A stretch of 64,000 nucleotides of DNA, taken from positions 65,648,471-65,712,470 of the forward strand of contig NC_087063.1 of assembly GCF_963678635.1 (NCBI RefSeq), written 5' to 3'. Source of the DNA: Symsagittifera roscoffensis (Eukaryota > Xenacoelomorpha > Acoela > Convolutidae). Positions 31,660-43,152 of the stretch are shown piece by piece. Below the pieces are notes generated by a model. That model searched no databases. It saw only the letters and a list, made by a program, of their open reading frames with translations, and was not told the origin of the DNA. Made by a program: the position numbers and the translations under genes. Each line of letters starts with the position of its first letter. Position 1 is the first letter of the stretch.

Positions 31660-32700
31660 TTTAGAAGTATTTCAACTTTGAAAGGGCTTGTAGAGGTATG
31701 CGAGAAGAAGACGGTTTAAATGCAGGTGGGTAGTCCGATTCGTACCCTTTCTCCGCTGGAAATTGGTTCTTCTTTGGGATTACACTGTCCTTGTAGCCGT
31801 CTTCAATCCGGTCCTCTGTCTTCCAATCAGGAGCCTGTTCCTTGCTTAAAATTGACTTCCTTTTGTCTAAAAATCCACCGGATAATTTAATAGTTGCCAA
31901 GATGGTATTCAGTTTTCTATGAAAGTGGATTTCGAATGGTGAGCATTTTATTTTTGATTGAAAAGAAAGAACGTAGGTTCCAAGAAATTTTTCAGATAGC
32001 GAGCTGTTAAGAGGGTTTTTGTTGTTCGAGTGAAATTGATAATAATTTAATTTTCACAGTATGTACAAGTTTTTTTACAAGACCGTTAGAGCGATGGTCG
32101 CCGACTGTACAAAATATTAATTTATTATTATAAGAATTGCTAAATAATTTAAAATACTGACTTGTAAGACAGGACGCATGATCGAAGCGAATGGAATTTG
32201 GAATTCCATGCAGATAAAAAATAGTCTTGAAGAAATTCGATTACTGTGTTTGATGAGGTTGATGATGTTATTTTGGCCGATGGAAATTTTGAAAATCGGT
32301 CGATGCATAATAGAATATATTTGTTTTTCCCCAAGTAGTGTCTAATGGGCCGGCAAAATTAAGAGTTAATTCTTCGTTAGGTTCGGAAAGAGGTGGTAGT
32401 TTGCTGTTTTGAGTAATAGGTATAATAATTTTTAAGTTCCTACCGGTTTGTGTGCATTGTAAACAATTTATCCCGTGGAAGTAGATCTGACGATTTGGGT
32501 CAGCTATTTTATACTGAATTGTCCAGGGTGAGATTCGTGTACGGTTTTCATTACTGCATTCCAAAAGGTAAATGGGATAACTAGTTTTCCGTCCATGAAG
32601 AGTAATCCGTCGGATTCATGTAGATCTTTTGTAAATTCGCTGAGGTAATGTGAGTTTGCATTAATCTTTTCCACTTTGTTTTTGAAAGGTTGAAACAATC
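31660..32700 (-). pseudogene. Integrase remnant (Ty3/gypsy)
   Basis: Fragments in several frames: an HESHPGQFSIK-like zinc-region end, then INCLQCTQTGRN, then ELTLNFAGPL, then CIDRFSKFPSA. The first catalytic Asp of the DFAGP motif is Asn here (codon at 32358-32360), and the segment matching the second catalytic Asp reads SLRSCVLSYKS, without Asp. The C-terminal extension (31660-31900) is open but unrecognised. Confidence 0.8.
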
Positions 32701-33242
32701 GAACCTAGCATGGAGTCTTCCTCCATTAGAAGAGCCACTAACTTGGCGTTGAATAGCTAGTTTAAATCCAAGGTTCGTTCCGGCAATTTCAAATTTTCTC
32801 GGTATTTAGACACTATTTTTTTTGTGTCCTGAAGAAATTGGGAAATCAATTGTGACCTGTATACCGGAAGTAGAAGGACTAATTACAACTTGATTATTCG
32901 ACATATTCACACTATTTACAATTTTAAGATCCTGCGAATTAATAAATAAGCTACAATTAGGAATTAACAAATAAATAAAAGCTGAATTTGATAAAGTAAT
33001 TTTTGTTGTGTCAATGTTTGAAAAATCCGAAGGACTACATTTGGAATTACGAAGTTCAGTTCCGTAGTGTTTTTGATTGCATATTGGATTAGATGAGTTA
33101 ATAAGTTTGAGAGCTGTGATTATCACGTAAATACGTAATTTTGTGTAATTTGAATTTTCCGGAGTTATACCAATGATATTGGATAACAATTTATTATTAT
33201 CCGAAGGATTTGAAGCTTTGTATATCTTTTCGGTAGTTGCAA

Positions 33243-33527
33243 CTACGAATTCTTCATCGTAGTGAGACGGGGGATTGCTTTTCCCGAAAGAGATCTAGAA
33301 ATTAAATCGGTAAAGCCCATGTCTTTCCCTGCTAGGTGTTTTATTGTGAAATTAAACGGTAAAAGACGATCGACCCATCTGGTTAAGCGGCTGTGATAAG
33401 TTTTGTTTCCGTGAATTGGTGATAATGCTGACAGGAGGGCTTTATGGTCAGTAATAACTTCGAATTCGGAACCGTAGAGATAATTCTTATAGTGTTCTAC
33501 CGCCAAAACTACTCCCAACAATTCCAA
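33243..33527 (-). pseudogene. RNase H fragment
   Basis: 94 open codons with ELLGVVLAVEHYKNYLYG, then VITDHKALLSAL and RLTRWVDRLLPF. It contains the ELLG glutamate and TDHKAL aspartate of the Ty3 RNase H core. It follows the thumb of the reverse transcriptase in the expected order. Confidence 0.88.
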
Positions 33528-33705
33528 TTCGTCTGTCGAATAGTTAGATTCGTGTGGATTTAAAAATCTTGTAGCAAAAAATATGGTTTTCCAGTCGTTT
33601 CCATTGAGTTGTTCGAGGAATTGTTGGGAGTTGAGTCCATTATGGGAAGAGTCGGTTTCTACTCTCGTAACGCGTTTAACATCGAAATGAGTTTTTTCTG
33701 TAAGG

Positions 33706-34309
33706 TTAACTACTTCTTGTTTTTTCCCGGAACGCTTTTGTTTGATACTCTTGCCAAGAGAAAAATGATTTCTTGTTTAATAGAGGTCTTAGCGGGCTTC
33801 CGAGGGATGGTAAATTCGGTACAAATTTAATATATTTGTTTGTTGAACCGGAGAATGATCTTAATTCTTTTAGGTATTTTGGAATTGGGATATCTTGGAT
33901 CGCTTTGGTTTTGTCGATCAAGGGAGCGATTCCTGATTTTGATATTTTAAAATCGAGCCATTCTATTTTTGTTTAAGAATTTACATTTTGACCATTTGAC
34001 TGCGAAATTGTAGTTATCTAAAGTCGATAAAATTTTATAAACGATCTTCTTGTGATGAATAAAACTTTCTTTGGAGGCAACTAAAATATCGTCAAGGTAA
34101 CAATTAGTAAAAGAAATGTTTCGGATTGTCGAGTCCATGACTCTTTGAAATTCATTTGGCATATCGCCCAGTCCATAAAAACCGGTTAAAAATTTATAAG
34201 TCCCCGTTATATCTCCGCCTACCAGACTGAAATTGCATTGACTGCTAGTAAAATTGTTTAAAGAAAGTTGGCTATACGCGTTCTTTACGTCTAGATTTGT
34301 AAACCACAC
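33706..34309 (-). pseudogene. Reverse transcriptase fragments (palm and thumb)
   Basis: 34309-33947 carries FTNLDVKNAYSQL, FLTGFYGLGDMPNEFQ and NCYLDDILVAS, so the LDV and YLDD catalytic aspartates are both present. 33921-33706 in another frame carries the thumb (IPIPKYLKELRSFSG, PLRPLLNKK). The shift between them breaks the ORF. The fingers region upstream (34310-34680) is further decayed. Confidence 0.9.
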
Positions 34310-34682
34310 TTCTCCGGCTAATCGTTTGAAATTTGTGAAGCTACGTTGTCGACTAATTCGTGAATGTTGGACATTTGGTGCTTGTTCTTGTAGATTTGTT
34401 TGTTAATGAATTTTGAATCTAAAGCTAACTTTAATTGATTTGTCCCTTCTGCAAGTGATAACTATTGGACTAATAAATCTGTCTTTTTTGATATATCCTT
34501 TAATATAATCGGTTTTAATCGGTTTAATTCTGTCTTTACTGAACGCGTCTGCACTATAATTGAATGGGTTTTAATGGTTCATGGAAATGTGTTATCGTTG
34601 TTTGATTTTTGATTTTTCCAATCCGAAGGAAAAGTTGTTCAAAGGTCTTGGATATCATATCTATTTCTTTCTCTTTGTTCAG

Positions 34683-34985
34683 TCAAAATTTAAAATTATG
34701 GACTTTGAAGTTTTCTTGTTGAAATGATGAGAAAAATGCTTCTGGGATACTTCGATTCCCTTTTTTGGCAAATTGTCGTTTCCAAGGATGTTTCTTTCGT
34801 GTCCTTCCATTAGAAAAAATTGGTAAGATTAGTTTTCCAGTGATATTGATCGTGTTATCCGTGAAACCACAATAGAGTTCTTTCGTCGCCTGATCCACTG
34901 GATATATCTTCAAATATGGGTCGGGTAACTTCAATTCATGTAAGACGTTTCGTTTGAGGAAACTCACTGGACTAGCTGAATCTGC
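34683..34985 (-). pseudogene. Retropepsin-like protease with altered active site
   Basis: The flap and body of a retroviral-type protease are readable (SPVSFLKRNVLHEL onward). The active-site tetrad reads Asp-Ser-Ala-Ser (codons at 34971-34982), while the related element at 52.7 kb has Asp-Thr-Gly-Ser in the same SPVSF context. The invariant Gly is Ala, which should impair dimer fit. Confidence 0.75.
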
Positions 34986-35001
34986 TGAATCTGCTTGAGA
35001 A

Positions 35002-35703
35002 TTATTGGTTTTGTTTTTCTAGGCCGATGTTTACTAGTTTCTTCAATTCTTGTTCTTTGTTGTCATAGATAGTTGTCACATTTAATACAGAATAATCATC
35101 GTTATCGCTCTGTACGGATTCCGACCATGCGTTTATTACTCCACAGCCTTCTCTAGTTAAAGGGTCGTTATTTACATCCGGTTGTTCCGAGGGACAATTA
35201 CAGTCTGTATTACGTACAATTTGGCTATCTACAGTATTTACATTTTTACGGCAAGATTTACAAAGTCTGGAGAAATGTCCGCAATATTTACACGATGTAC
35301 AAGGTGTGTCCTTCGCGGGGCTCACTGCCAGATGTCGTTTAGAAAATGTTCCGCCGCATTTCATGCAAGTGCTGCTCCTTTCGATATTTAAAGTGGGTTC
35401 TCTTTTTATATTAAAAAGGTTAAAAGGTTTGTTGGAAGAATATCCAATGGATTTAAAGATACTCATCATTTGCATGTGGTTTGTTATACCTTTTTTGTCA
35501 ATCGGGGCCACGTTTAACGCCTCCAGAGGTGGCAAGGTTTCAGTGAGGATTTTGCGTTGAATGTCCGAGTTCTTCATGTTACTTATAAAAGTGTCGCGGA
35601 TCCATTCGTCTTCTCCTGCGGGTATATTACATCTCTTTGCCATTTCTGCGAGGGCTTCCCAAAACTGTTCCAATGTTTCTCTCTCTCTTTGTTTTCTATT
35701 CAA
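35002..35703 (-). pseudogene. Gag C-terminal half with CCHC knuckle
   Basis: 233 open codons. A capsid-end pattern (LEQFWEALAEMAKRC, IRDTFISNM, IQRKIL) is followed by two knuckles near residues 113-148. The second is canonical C-X2-C-X4-H-X4-C (CTSCKYCGHFSRLC). The first has CMKC and His, but Ser where the related element has Cys (VSPAKD against SCPARE). The N-terminal half (35704-36210) is frame-broken. Confidence 0.85.
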
Positions 35704-36218
35704 AAACTTGTGTCTTTCGAATGTTACATTTGTTTTCCTAACGAATGCTATCGACAGATTTTCTCAGAACTCTTTAAAAGAGATTTGTAGGATTTTAGCT
35801 TTCGTGAACTTTCGGCCAAATGTTTTTTTTCCTTCGTTTCCAAGGGCTAAATAAAGTATAGATCTAAGTTTTTTTGTCGGCCTCTTCGAATCTCATGCCG
35901 TTGAATCTTTTTGTTTCTGACGTTATTGAGGCCATTTCTTCGTCATCGTATCTCTTTTGTTCGCGAATATTCCTTTCCAGGCGGGATGTTTTATGTGATT
36001 CTGTTTCGCTCTTCGGTGGGTTTTCCAGTAGTGGGGTTGTGGGTGATATCGTTCTGTCGGGTTTAGCAGATTATCTATATAGATTTTTTCCTTTACAATT
36101 ATTGCTAATTGGAATAAGTCGCTCTACTTCTCCCAAGGAATTGGTGGATCCACCGTGTGGTTTTGCCAGAATGAAGGTATACCTCTCACGTTTGATTCGT
36201 TACTGTTTGACTGCGCAA

Positions 36219-36434
36219 TGATAAAAGGTTCCTTTGTTATAGCTAATTCTACTTATGTACAGATAAAAAAAACGTGTTTAAAAGTGAATTAATCTCAAAG
36301 TTAAAACATTAAAAAGTGAGCAGAGCATTCTCTCTGCCAGAGAGAATGAGCATATCAAGGTCAAAGTTAAGTAACCAGTTATGGTAACCTGCAGATTAAT
36401 TAATAACTAGAATAAAATAGTGCGATTCACGACA
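36219..36434 (-). repeat. 5' LTR of the 30-36 kb element
   Basis: Partner of 30021-30233, followed by the CAAAA target duplication at 36435-36439. The palindrome of the other copy is present with changes (CTCTCTGCCAGAGAG). Confidence 0.88.
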
Positions 36435-37059
36435 CAAAACAATTTATTTTTTAAATTATATAATCAAAGTTTTGTTTTTTTTTGTTGAAAATTGAACGGC
36501 TTATTTTTCCAAATGAGTTTGCAACAACTACAGCACAAAAGCTTCAATCTGCTACCACACTTGACTTTCTAGGAGCTTTCTGGTATCAGAATACATCTGA
36601 AAAGAGCACTACCTACACCATTGTTTCTTCTTACACCGTTTAGCATCGAGAAAAAGTCTACGCTGTGACAACAAAGCCAAAAAAAACAATAAAAGAACTG
36701 AAGGTTTTTGTTTTTCCGAAACAAAAGAGTTTCTCATAGCGAAAACAAAAGAAGTATCATTAGGGTCCAAACCGTCACCTCTTTTTGCCCATGCAGAATC
36801 GTGGTCTCGGCACCAAATAATTTTGAAGCACTTTAATATTCTTCCTGATGCACTAAAGCAACCAATAGTAGCTTCTCCTTTCTCAAATACGTAGAAAAAA
36901 AATTGAAGTAGCCGAAATGAGAACTTTAGACCACAAAAAACCATTACACAGAGAAGCTACGCTTCGCAAACACTAGCAAAAAGCGACAAATAACACCCTT
37001 TCAAAGTGAAACAAGAAACAGTAAAAGTAAGCCTAAACGTAGTATGAAGTTTTGCTATA

Positions 37060-37135
37060 TTTCGGATTCGATCGGGCAACTGCAATGTTTGGAGTCTCAC
37101 GCTCTAGCATCTGCGCCACGAGCTCTTGGGTTAAC
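37060..37135 (-). repeat. tRNA-derived SINE head
   Basis: Minus strand: A-box-like GTGGCGCAGATGCTAGAGC (+ 37101-37119) and B-box-like CGATCGAATCCG (+ 37063-37074) at tRNA spacing. A related head with AGATCGAATCCGAG lies at 55.22 kb. A folded tRNA with acceptor stem is not evident. Confidence 0.45.
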
Positions 37136-37284
37136 GCTAACACTAGCCACTAATGATACAGCTATAGAATATAGTCAATTATGAATAAATATGAATAAAA
37201 TTATTGCCAAGTTCAGTAACTCGGACCAGTAGATTAGGGGTGTCACGTTCTTCTATCTTTGCCACGGCTGCAAACACTAGCCGA

Positions 37285-37355
37285 GAAGTAAAGCAGAGAA
37301 CAGCAATTTATGAAATTAACAATGCTACAGGTCAAGATTATAGCAGAAGTGCTAC
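37285..37355. repeat. Short dispersed repeat shared with 54.30-54.36 kb
   Basis: The blocks AGCAGAGAACAG, AATGCTACAG and AGATTATAGCA occur in the same order and spacing at both places. It is probably part of the body of the SINE-like family whose heads lie at 37.06 and 55.22 kb. Confidence 0.4.
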
Positions 37356-37584
37356 CAGGCGAGCAATTTTATTTGAGAGTTATGTTGAAAAAAAGTGAGG
37401 TCTAGCTAGAACACTATGCTCACTAGAGCGCTTAATAATTAGCGTAATTACTATTACGCTTGCTAGTGTAATAATTAGCTTTGCGCCAAAATCGAACCGC
37501 TTTGCGAACTCAAGCAAATAATAGCTACCAGGAGCTTTGAAATTACAAACGATAATTGAAAAAGATTAGAACAAATAGAATGCC

Positions 37585-37640
37585 TTCTGCGGGATTCGAG
37601 CTAACGCCTGCCTAATATCTTGCGTAGAGCGCCTTGCCAA
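37585..37640 (-). repeat. tRNA-like SINE head relic
   Basis: Minus strand GCTCGAATCCCGC resembles a B box. The adjacent AATATCTTGC and GCGAGACTCGAGCC-like context recurs at 39325-39370, marking a second tRNA-related family. Confidence 0.3.
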
Positions 37641-39920
37641 TACACTGCTTTGCTGTCTTTGAAACAAACAAGCCACCAATTTTTGGCAATATACTGTTCT
37701 GTTGTCTTTAAAACAAGCCACCAATAAAGTGGTTACAACACTCGCTGGCTACTTAAATGCAGAAGTTGAAATGCTAAGCAGTATTTTTGAAATTTGGAGC
37801 TAACTAATGCAGGTAGGCTGGAAAAAACCGAATCGTAAAATAAAATAATAGTTTGCTGGTCTAGTAATCTTCTGATGCTTTAGCCATTTACCTTGCTCCT
37901 GGTCAGCTACATAACACTTGAAAGCTTGATTTACGTGACCTATCATTAGAAAAGTCCGCTACCATAATTATTTTAGTGAAAAGTGCGAAGCTCTGAATTA
38001 ATCGGTGCATCCATTTAAAGCACCTAAACTTGATTTAAAACATGAGTTTTTTACGTTTACTTTTGATTGATTTTTAGGTTTGATTTTTTTACGTTTACAT
38101 TTATTGCAGCATATTTTAATCTTGCTAAAATAATCATGTAACAAGGAGACTTCCAGTTTAGCCCACTACAATGCATCAAAAATCATAAAGACAAAAATTT
38201 AAACAGATTTTGAGATTGACAAGACTAAAAAATGTTCGAAAATTTTAAGACTTTTAGCTTCCATCACCCCTCCTTCTTGTTACCTGCAAACATGAAATAA
38301 ATAGTATAGTGAATAACACGTAAGTCAAAACGAACGAAACTTGGAATCCTAGATCTAAAAATTTATTCTGGAGAGAACGGAAATAATAGTTGGTGCCATT
38401 TTTTAGCTCCTTCTTAGCTATACTACAAAACCAATTATTTCGAACCATTTTTCAAAAAAAAAATGGGATGATCAAAAACTTTCTGAAAATAGACCGGATG
38501 TTTTCGAAAAACATTTAAAAAAATCAATTGAAAAAGTTGGATGAAAAAATAATCAAAATGAAGAAGCAATTTACCTGATTTTAAAATAGATGTTCTTTAA
38601 AAACTATAAAATAAAATTGCCAAAACATTGGCGGCTAATTAATCCGAATAAATTGGCATTCAAAAAAATGTCCCCAAAAGTTTACAATGAAATAATTTCA
38701 CCGGTAGTTTTTTCTTGCCCCTTTAACGTCAAGTATAAAGTGTGCGCTGTGGCCAAAAAAAGAAACACCATATGAATGAGCTGCAGCTCGACATAGTTCG
38801 ACACTAGATAAGCTGAAGTTCGCATCGGCACGAAATAAATTAAAGCAAATTATTTTTCTTCATGTAAAAGTAAGACAACTTAAAGTAGCTTCTACTTTTA
38901 TAATACGCGCAAAATTTGTACAATAGCCAACAGGAAAACTTTAACCCACAATTATAGATAATGCCAAATTGTGGGCAATGTCTTTCCGGCCAACGAATCT
39001 GAACGAAGTTAATTAACCTGAAACTGCTCATTTTGACGTCGAATTTCTTCTCATTGGTAATTTCCACACGTAAAAAAAGTTTCCGAAAAGCTGACCAAAA
39101 ATGCAATAGTTTTTGACCGATTAAACTGCCCAAGGTCACAGATATTGCCAACAATTTGGCATTAACTATAAAAACAGTTATAAAAAGCGTTGCACGAACA
39201 TCGAATCTGTAACAAACGAAAAATTCGTTTTACACGGTTACAAAAACAACCTAATAAATAGCAAACAGAAGCTTTGAAATATAATAAAAAGTAGAGTTTT
39301 TCAAAAAATAAAAAACAATGCCATCTGCGAGACTCGAGCCCACAACCCCGCTAATATCTTGCCAATACAAATGTATCGAAAAAAAATCTCTAGAAAATGT
39401 ATCGAAAAAATTACAGTGCTAAACATGAACGTCGGCTAATATATCACCTTCATTGCTTGAGAAGGTATGGCTAACAGGTCCCTGAAAAAGCAGCTTTTCA
39501 AAAAATTTTAAAAATTGATTCCGCGAACTTTATTTAATCATGTTCAGTTTTTTAGATCGAGTCTGGTTTTTCACAAATTTACAGTCAGTTTTTCAGATAT
39601 TGCAAAATCCCCATTTACGAATTCAGCCGATGTCGGGCAAAGTCTTGGAATAAATTCACGACAGCCGAATAGCCTTTTATAAATATTAGGTTTTATCAAA
39701 GCAAGCTAGAGCTCTCCAGCTTTACACAAAGACCATTTCTGACTTTCTGGAATAAACACCGTTAAAAAATCAATGCTCAGCCAAAAGTAGATGGATAGAC
39801 ACAAACGCATAAACGTCTATAGCAAAAACCCTTTCAGGCTCTCAAAACCTGAATTGTTTTTTAAATTTTATTTATCCGAACTGCAGCTCGCGATGCTTAC
39901 CGCTTGTTAGTTAATTACGA

Positions 39921-40892
39921 CCCGCATCCAAGTTTAGGCGTAAATAATCGATTATAACGGATTATAATGATAATTTTTTGACAATTATAATCGATTATAA
40001 TTACCAAAATTAGGTTTCAAGGGATTTATAATTGATTATAATCGTGATATTTTCCATGAGATTATTATCTCTTATAATCGATTATAATTGATTATAATTG
40101 ATTATAGTTCTTACTAAAAACCTTTAAAATCAATTATAATCGATTATAATCTCTTATTTTGCCGAAATTTTCTTATATTTGAAATATATCTTATGGGTTA
40201 TTTTTTTGTGTCAATAAAAAAATCTCTAAAAGAGAGATCTCTTGAACACTTTGGTTCATCTGAACACAAAGTTATACCACGAAACAAAAATTTCATAGAG
40301 ATCCTTTCATATGAGTGGAAAGGTTCTCGCGGTAGATGAAAAATAAATTTTCCGAATCAATCATAAAACTAAATCAATCTGCTGATGCTTTGGTGTTTAA
40401 AAAAGCTTAAAATATGCATCACAAAACAACTCTAATGGGGAAGAAATGAAATTTTTTTTTTATAAATTTGATTTAATTGGAAAACTTTAAAAACATTTTT
40501 TCTCATTTTTCATAGGAACCAACGTACACAAAAAGCATAAAACATAGGTAATTTAGATGCAACTTCGAAGACAAAAATGGACAAACAAAAGGGATTATAA
40601 TCAATTATAATCAATTATAATGGATTTTTGTGCAAAACTAATAAAATAGAAATTTGAATAAAAATAATGGATTATAATTAATTATAATCGATTATAATTG
40701 TATCAAAAAATAGACGAATAAATAATCGATTATAATCGATTATAATGGATTATAATTAATTATAATTTGAATTTAAAAAGAGAGATTATAATCGATTATT
40801 AATTGATTAAAATTGATTGTTTCTCAATTATAGTGAGACTGGTGCTAAAATCGTAATATAATCGATTATTAACGCTTGAAACTGGATGCGGG
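39921..40892. mobile_element. Foldback MITE rich in ATAATCGATTATAAT, copy 1
   Basis: The ends are CCCGCATCCAAGTTTAGGCGT and the inverse of CCCGCATCCAGTTTCAAGCGT. Many copies of ATAATCGATTATAAT, itself a near-palindrome, lie in both subterminal zones. The unique middle includes TTTCATAGAGATCC and GTGGAAAGGTTCTCGCGGT, also in copy 2. There is no TA flank at the left end (ACGA precedes). No ORF. Confidence 0.8.
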
Positions 40893-41232
40893 GAGGCACT
40901 TAGCACAGTGGTAAGGCGTTCACTTTGAGATCGTCAGATCGTGTACTCGATCCCATGCCATGGCAATGATAGTGTGTGAGGACAAGCTCTCACTTGACCT
41001 CCAACTTCAGGTCTGCCACAACCTGACCAAATTTGGCTGCAATAGTGGTACCACGTTAAATTTCTAGACGCAAAAAAACGGCCTTGAGTCGCAAAAAACA
41101 GCTTCGCTCAGCAAAATAACCCTGTCTGGAATGTGGGGAGATAATACAAATGGACTATCCTCGACAGGACTGTTAAGGCCTACTGATAGCTCCTCTGCGA
41201 TTCGCAGGAACTACAATTATTATTATTAATTA
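40893..41232 (+). mobile_element. tRNA-derived SINE
   Basis: The A box TTAGCACAGTGGTAAGGC (40900-40917) is followed 30 nt later by the B-box-like ACTCGATCCC (40945-40954). The body runs about 340 bp, with the palindrome CTGCGATTCGCAG at 41195-41207 and an ATTATTATTAATTA tail. The same palindrome-plus-tail end is found at 8.53 kb. The element abuts the end of the foldback MITE exactly. Confidence 0.8.
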
Positions 41233-42284
41233 GTGAAACGGTGAGTGTTTTCGCAAAATGTTTCCTGTTAATTGGAAAAGTTCTTGTTTTTTCAAACTTA
41301 ACCAAAAATTCAACTTCAAATCAAATCCAAATTCAAACTGGAGGCTGGTTTGATTTTGTATGTAACTCTGAAGTTAAGTTTTGAATAGCCTTGAAATTTC
41401 GAAGCATGTGAATTTTTTGCTCACGGTTCGAAGATGCTAATTGAAGTTATTTCAACCTACCTGTAAGTTTGCTACTGGACAACTTAGCTCAGCTCGTGGA
41501 ATTCCTTTGAGAAAAAAATATATCTATTGAAATAAGAAAACAGAACCAAATTACCTCAGGTTTTCAATTCAAAAGAAAAGTTTTTAAAACAAAATCCGAT
41601 ACTTACTGATATCAATAGAGCGTCGTTTGAACAATAATTTACTTTGCCCCTAATTCAACGCTCCAGATTCAAAGTTTTTTTCGCATTGACTCAAAAATCA
41701 CTTTAACAAAAAGTTCTCTGATATAAACAGAGCTGAAAGCTAATTATTGTAAGTAAATATGGTTTGCTTTCATTAAAAAAAACGTGGAAGTTATTTAGGC
41801 TTTGATCTGAATAAAGTTATTGTTTAATGATGTTTGTTTTTAGCTTTAACTGAGTTATTGACGAAGAAAACTTGCAAAAGTACTCAAAATTGAGTTATCG
41901 GCGCATCCAAACTTCAACTTACTTTTTAAAAATGTTTTTTCACTAGCTAAACTTTACACACTAATTACATAAATAATTTTTTTAAAACTGAGAATAATTT
42001 ACACAGATACGAAAACGAAGGCTTGTGGTGCTTTCGATACTGAGAAAGGAAAATATGTAAACTTGAAAATATATAATATACAATCGACAGCTCATTTTTG
42101 TTCCGATTTTAGGAGAAAACGGAAAATTTATGCTCAGTGTGGTTTTTTCGTCAGTCAATTTTTGCCGATCGCAATAATAGTTCTCAACAAAATTTTGTAA
42201 CCCCAATGAAGATATCGACTTACTGAGTTCAAACTTAAAAAGATATTTTACTTCCAATTTTTTTTTATTTTGAGGGGTTTGAAA
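41233..42284. other. Intergenic DNA, nothing recognised
   Basis: AT-rich. The open frames are short and without protein-like composition. I see no repeat termini. Confidence 0.3.
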
Positions 42285-42595
42285 ATTGCCAAGCTGACCA
42301 TATTCTGGACTAAAATATGCGCGCTTTGAAGAGTTTATTCATAATGCTGAGAGCGTAACGCAAATTATTTATGCGTGGCGAATTATCCCGCACATCAAAA
42401 TCGTTCCAAATTGAATTCAGGCTAGCTAATTGGTCGTACTAATTTCGTACGACTCAATATTCACTCTTTGATATTTTCCAAAATTTATAGGTTTTTAATA
42501 TTTTCATTTCCTAAAAAGTATTCGATATGAATAAATGGACAGTTTGAATATTCAGGGCTTTGCGCTGATGTACGAGCAGTCTTGTTCAGACTTCT
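42285..42595 (+). repeat. Family A repeat, right-end fragment
   Basis: It matches the right third of 43153-44220 (shared CGTT.CAAATTGAATT and GCTAATTGG blocks) and ends with the inverted terminus TTCAGGGCTTTGCGCTGATG and CGAGCAGTCTTGT. Confidence 0.5.
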
Positions 42596-42631
42596 GTTCA
42601 AATTCCTAGAAAGTACATGATATCTTGTACA

Positions 42632-43045
42632 GGGGAGGGTTCTCATGCTGGAGGGACCGACTGCTGGAAAAGTTTCAACCAATCAAAATCGCTAACCGTT
42701 CCTTTTGGCTAAATGCCGTTCTCACAAAATAGAAGTCAATATTGACAGAAAATTATAATATAATAGGTGCAGGTTTCAAAAAATTAGTTTTTTGTTTTTC
42801 CATTTTTTGTAAATCGATATCCTAGAACTATTAGAATTGTTCCAATCGCCTTCGATCCAGCATTAATTTTATTCATCTGCTTATTATATAATCGGTCAAA
42901 ATTAACGCAAACAGCCGCGTTTCATTTGCTTACTTTGAGACTTTTGCGATTTCCCTGAGATTTTTGAATACTCAATTCCGATTGGCTGAAATTAAGCTAA
43001 AATAAATTTCAAGCGTTTGGTCCCTCCAGCATGAGGGATGCCACC
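42632..43045. mobile_element. 414 bp MITE with 9 bp target duplication
   Basis: TCTTGTACA is repeated exactly at 42623-42631 and 43046-43054. The ends are GGGGAGGGTTCTCATGCTGG and the inverse of GGTGGCATCCCTCATGCTGG. Inside are TTTCAACCAATCAAAATC and the mirrored ATTCCGATTGGCTGAAAT. If the outermost base is chance the duplication is 8 bp, as in hAT elements. Confidence 0.8.
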
Positions 43046-43152
43046 TCTTGTACAGAAAAAAAATTGGTGTGTACAAACATCTATACAGACAAAGCTTACA
43101 AATATTGAGACTGATGCCGATTAAAATGCTCTCATCACTGCTTCAAATGAAA

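Larger units (their letters stand above)
30021..36434 (-). mobile_element. Complete but inactive Ty3/gypsy LTR retrotransposon
   Basis: Two LTRs of 213 and 216 bp bound gag, protease, reverse transcriptase, RNase H and integrase remnants in the Ty3/gypsy order on the minus strand. CAAAA is repeated exactly at 30016-30020 and 36435-36439, a 5 bp target duplication. Reading on the minus strand, ACTAAGGGGAA precedes the 3' LTR (polypurine tract), and TTGCGCAGTC follows the 5' LTR where a primer-binding site should lie; I cannot assign the tRNA. The coding region is broken into many frames, and protease and integrase active-site residues are changed. Confidence 0.9.
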
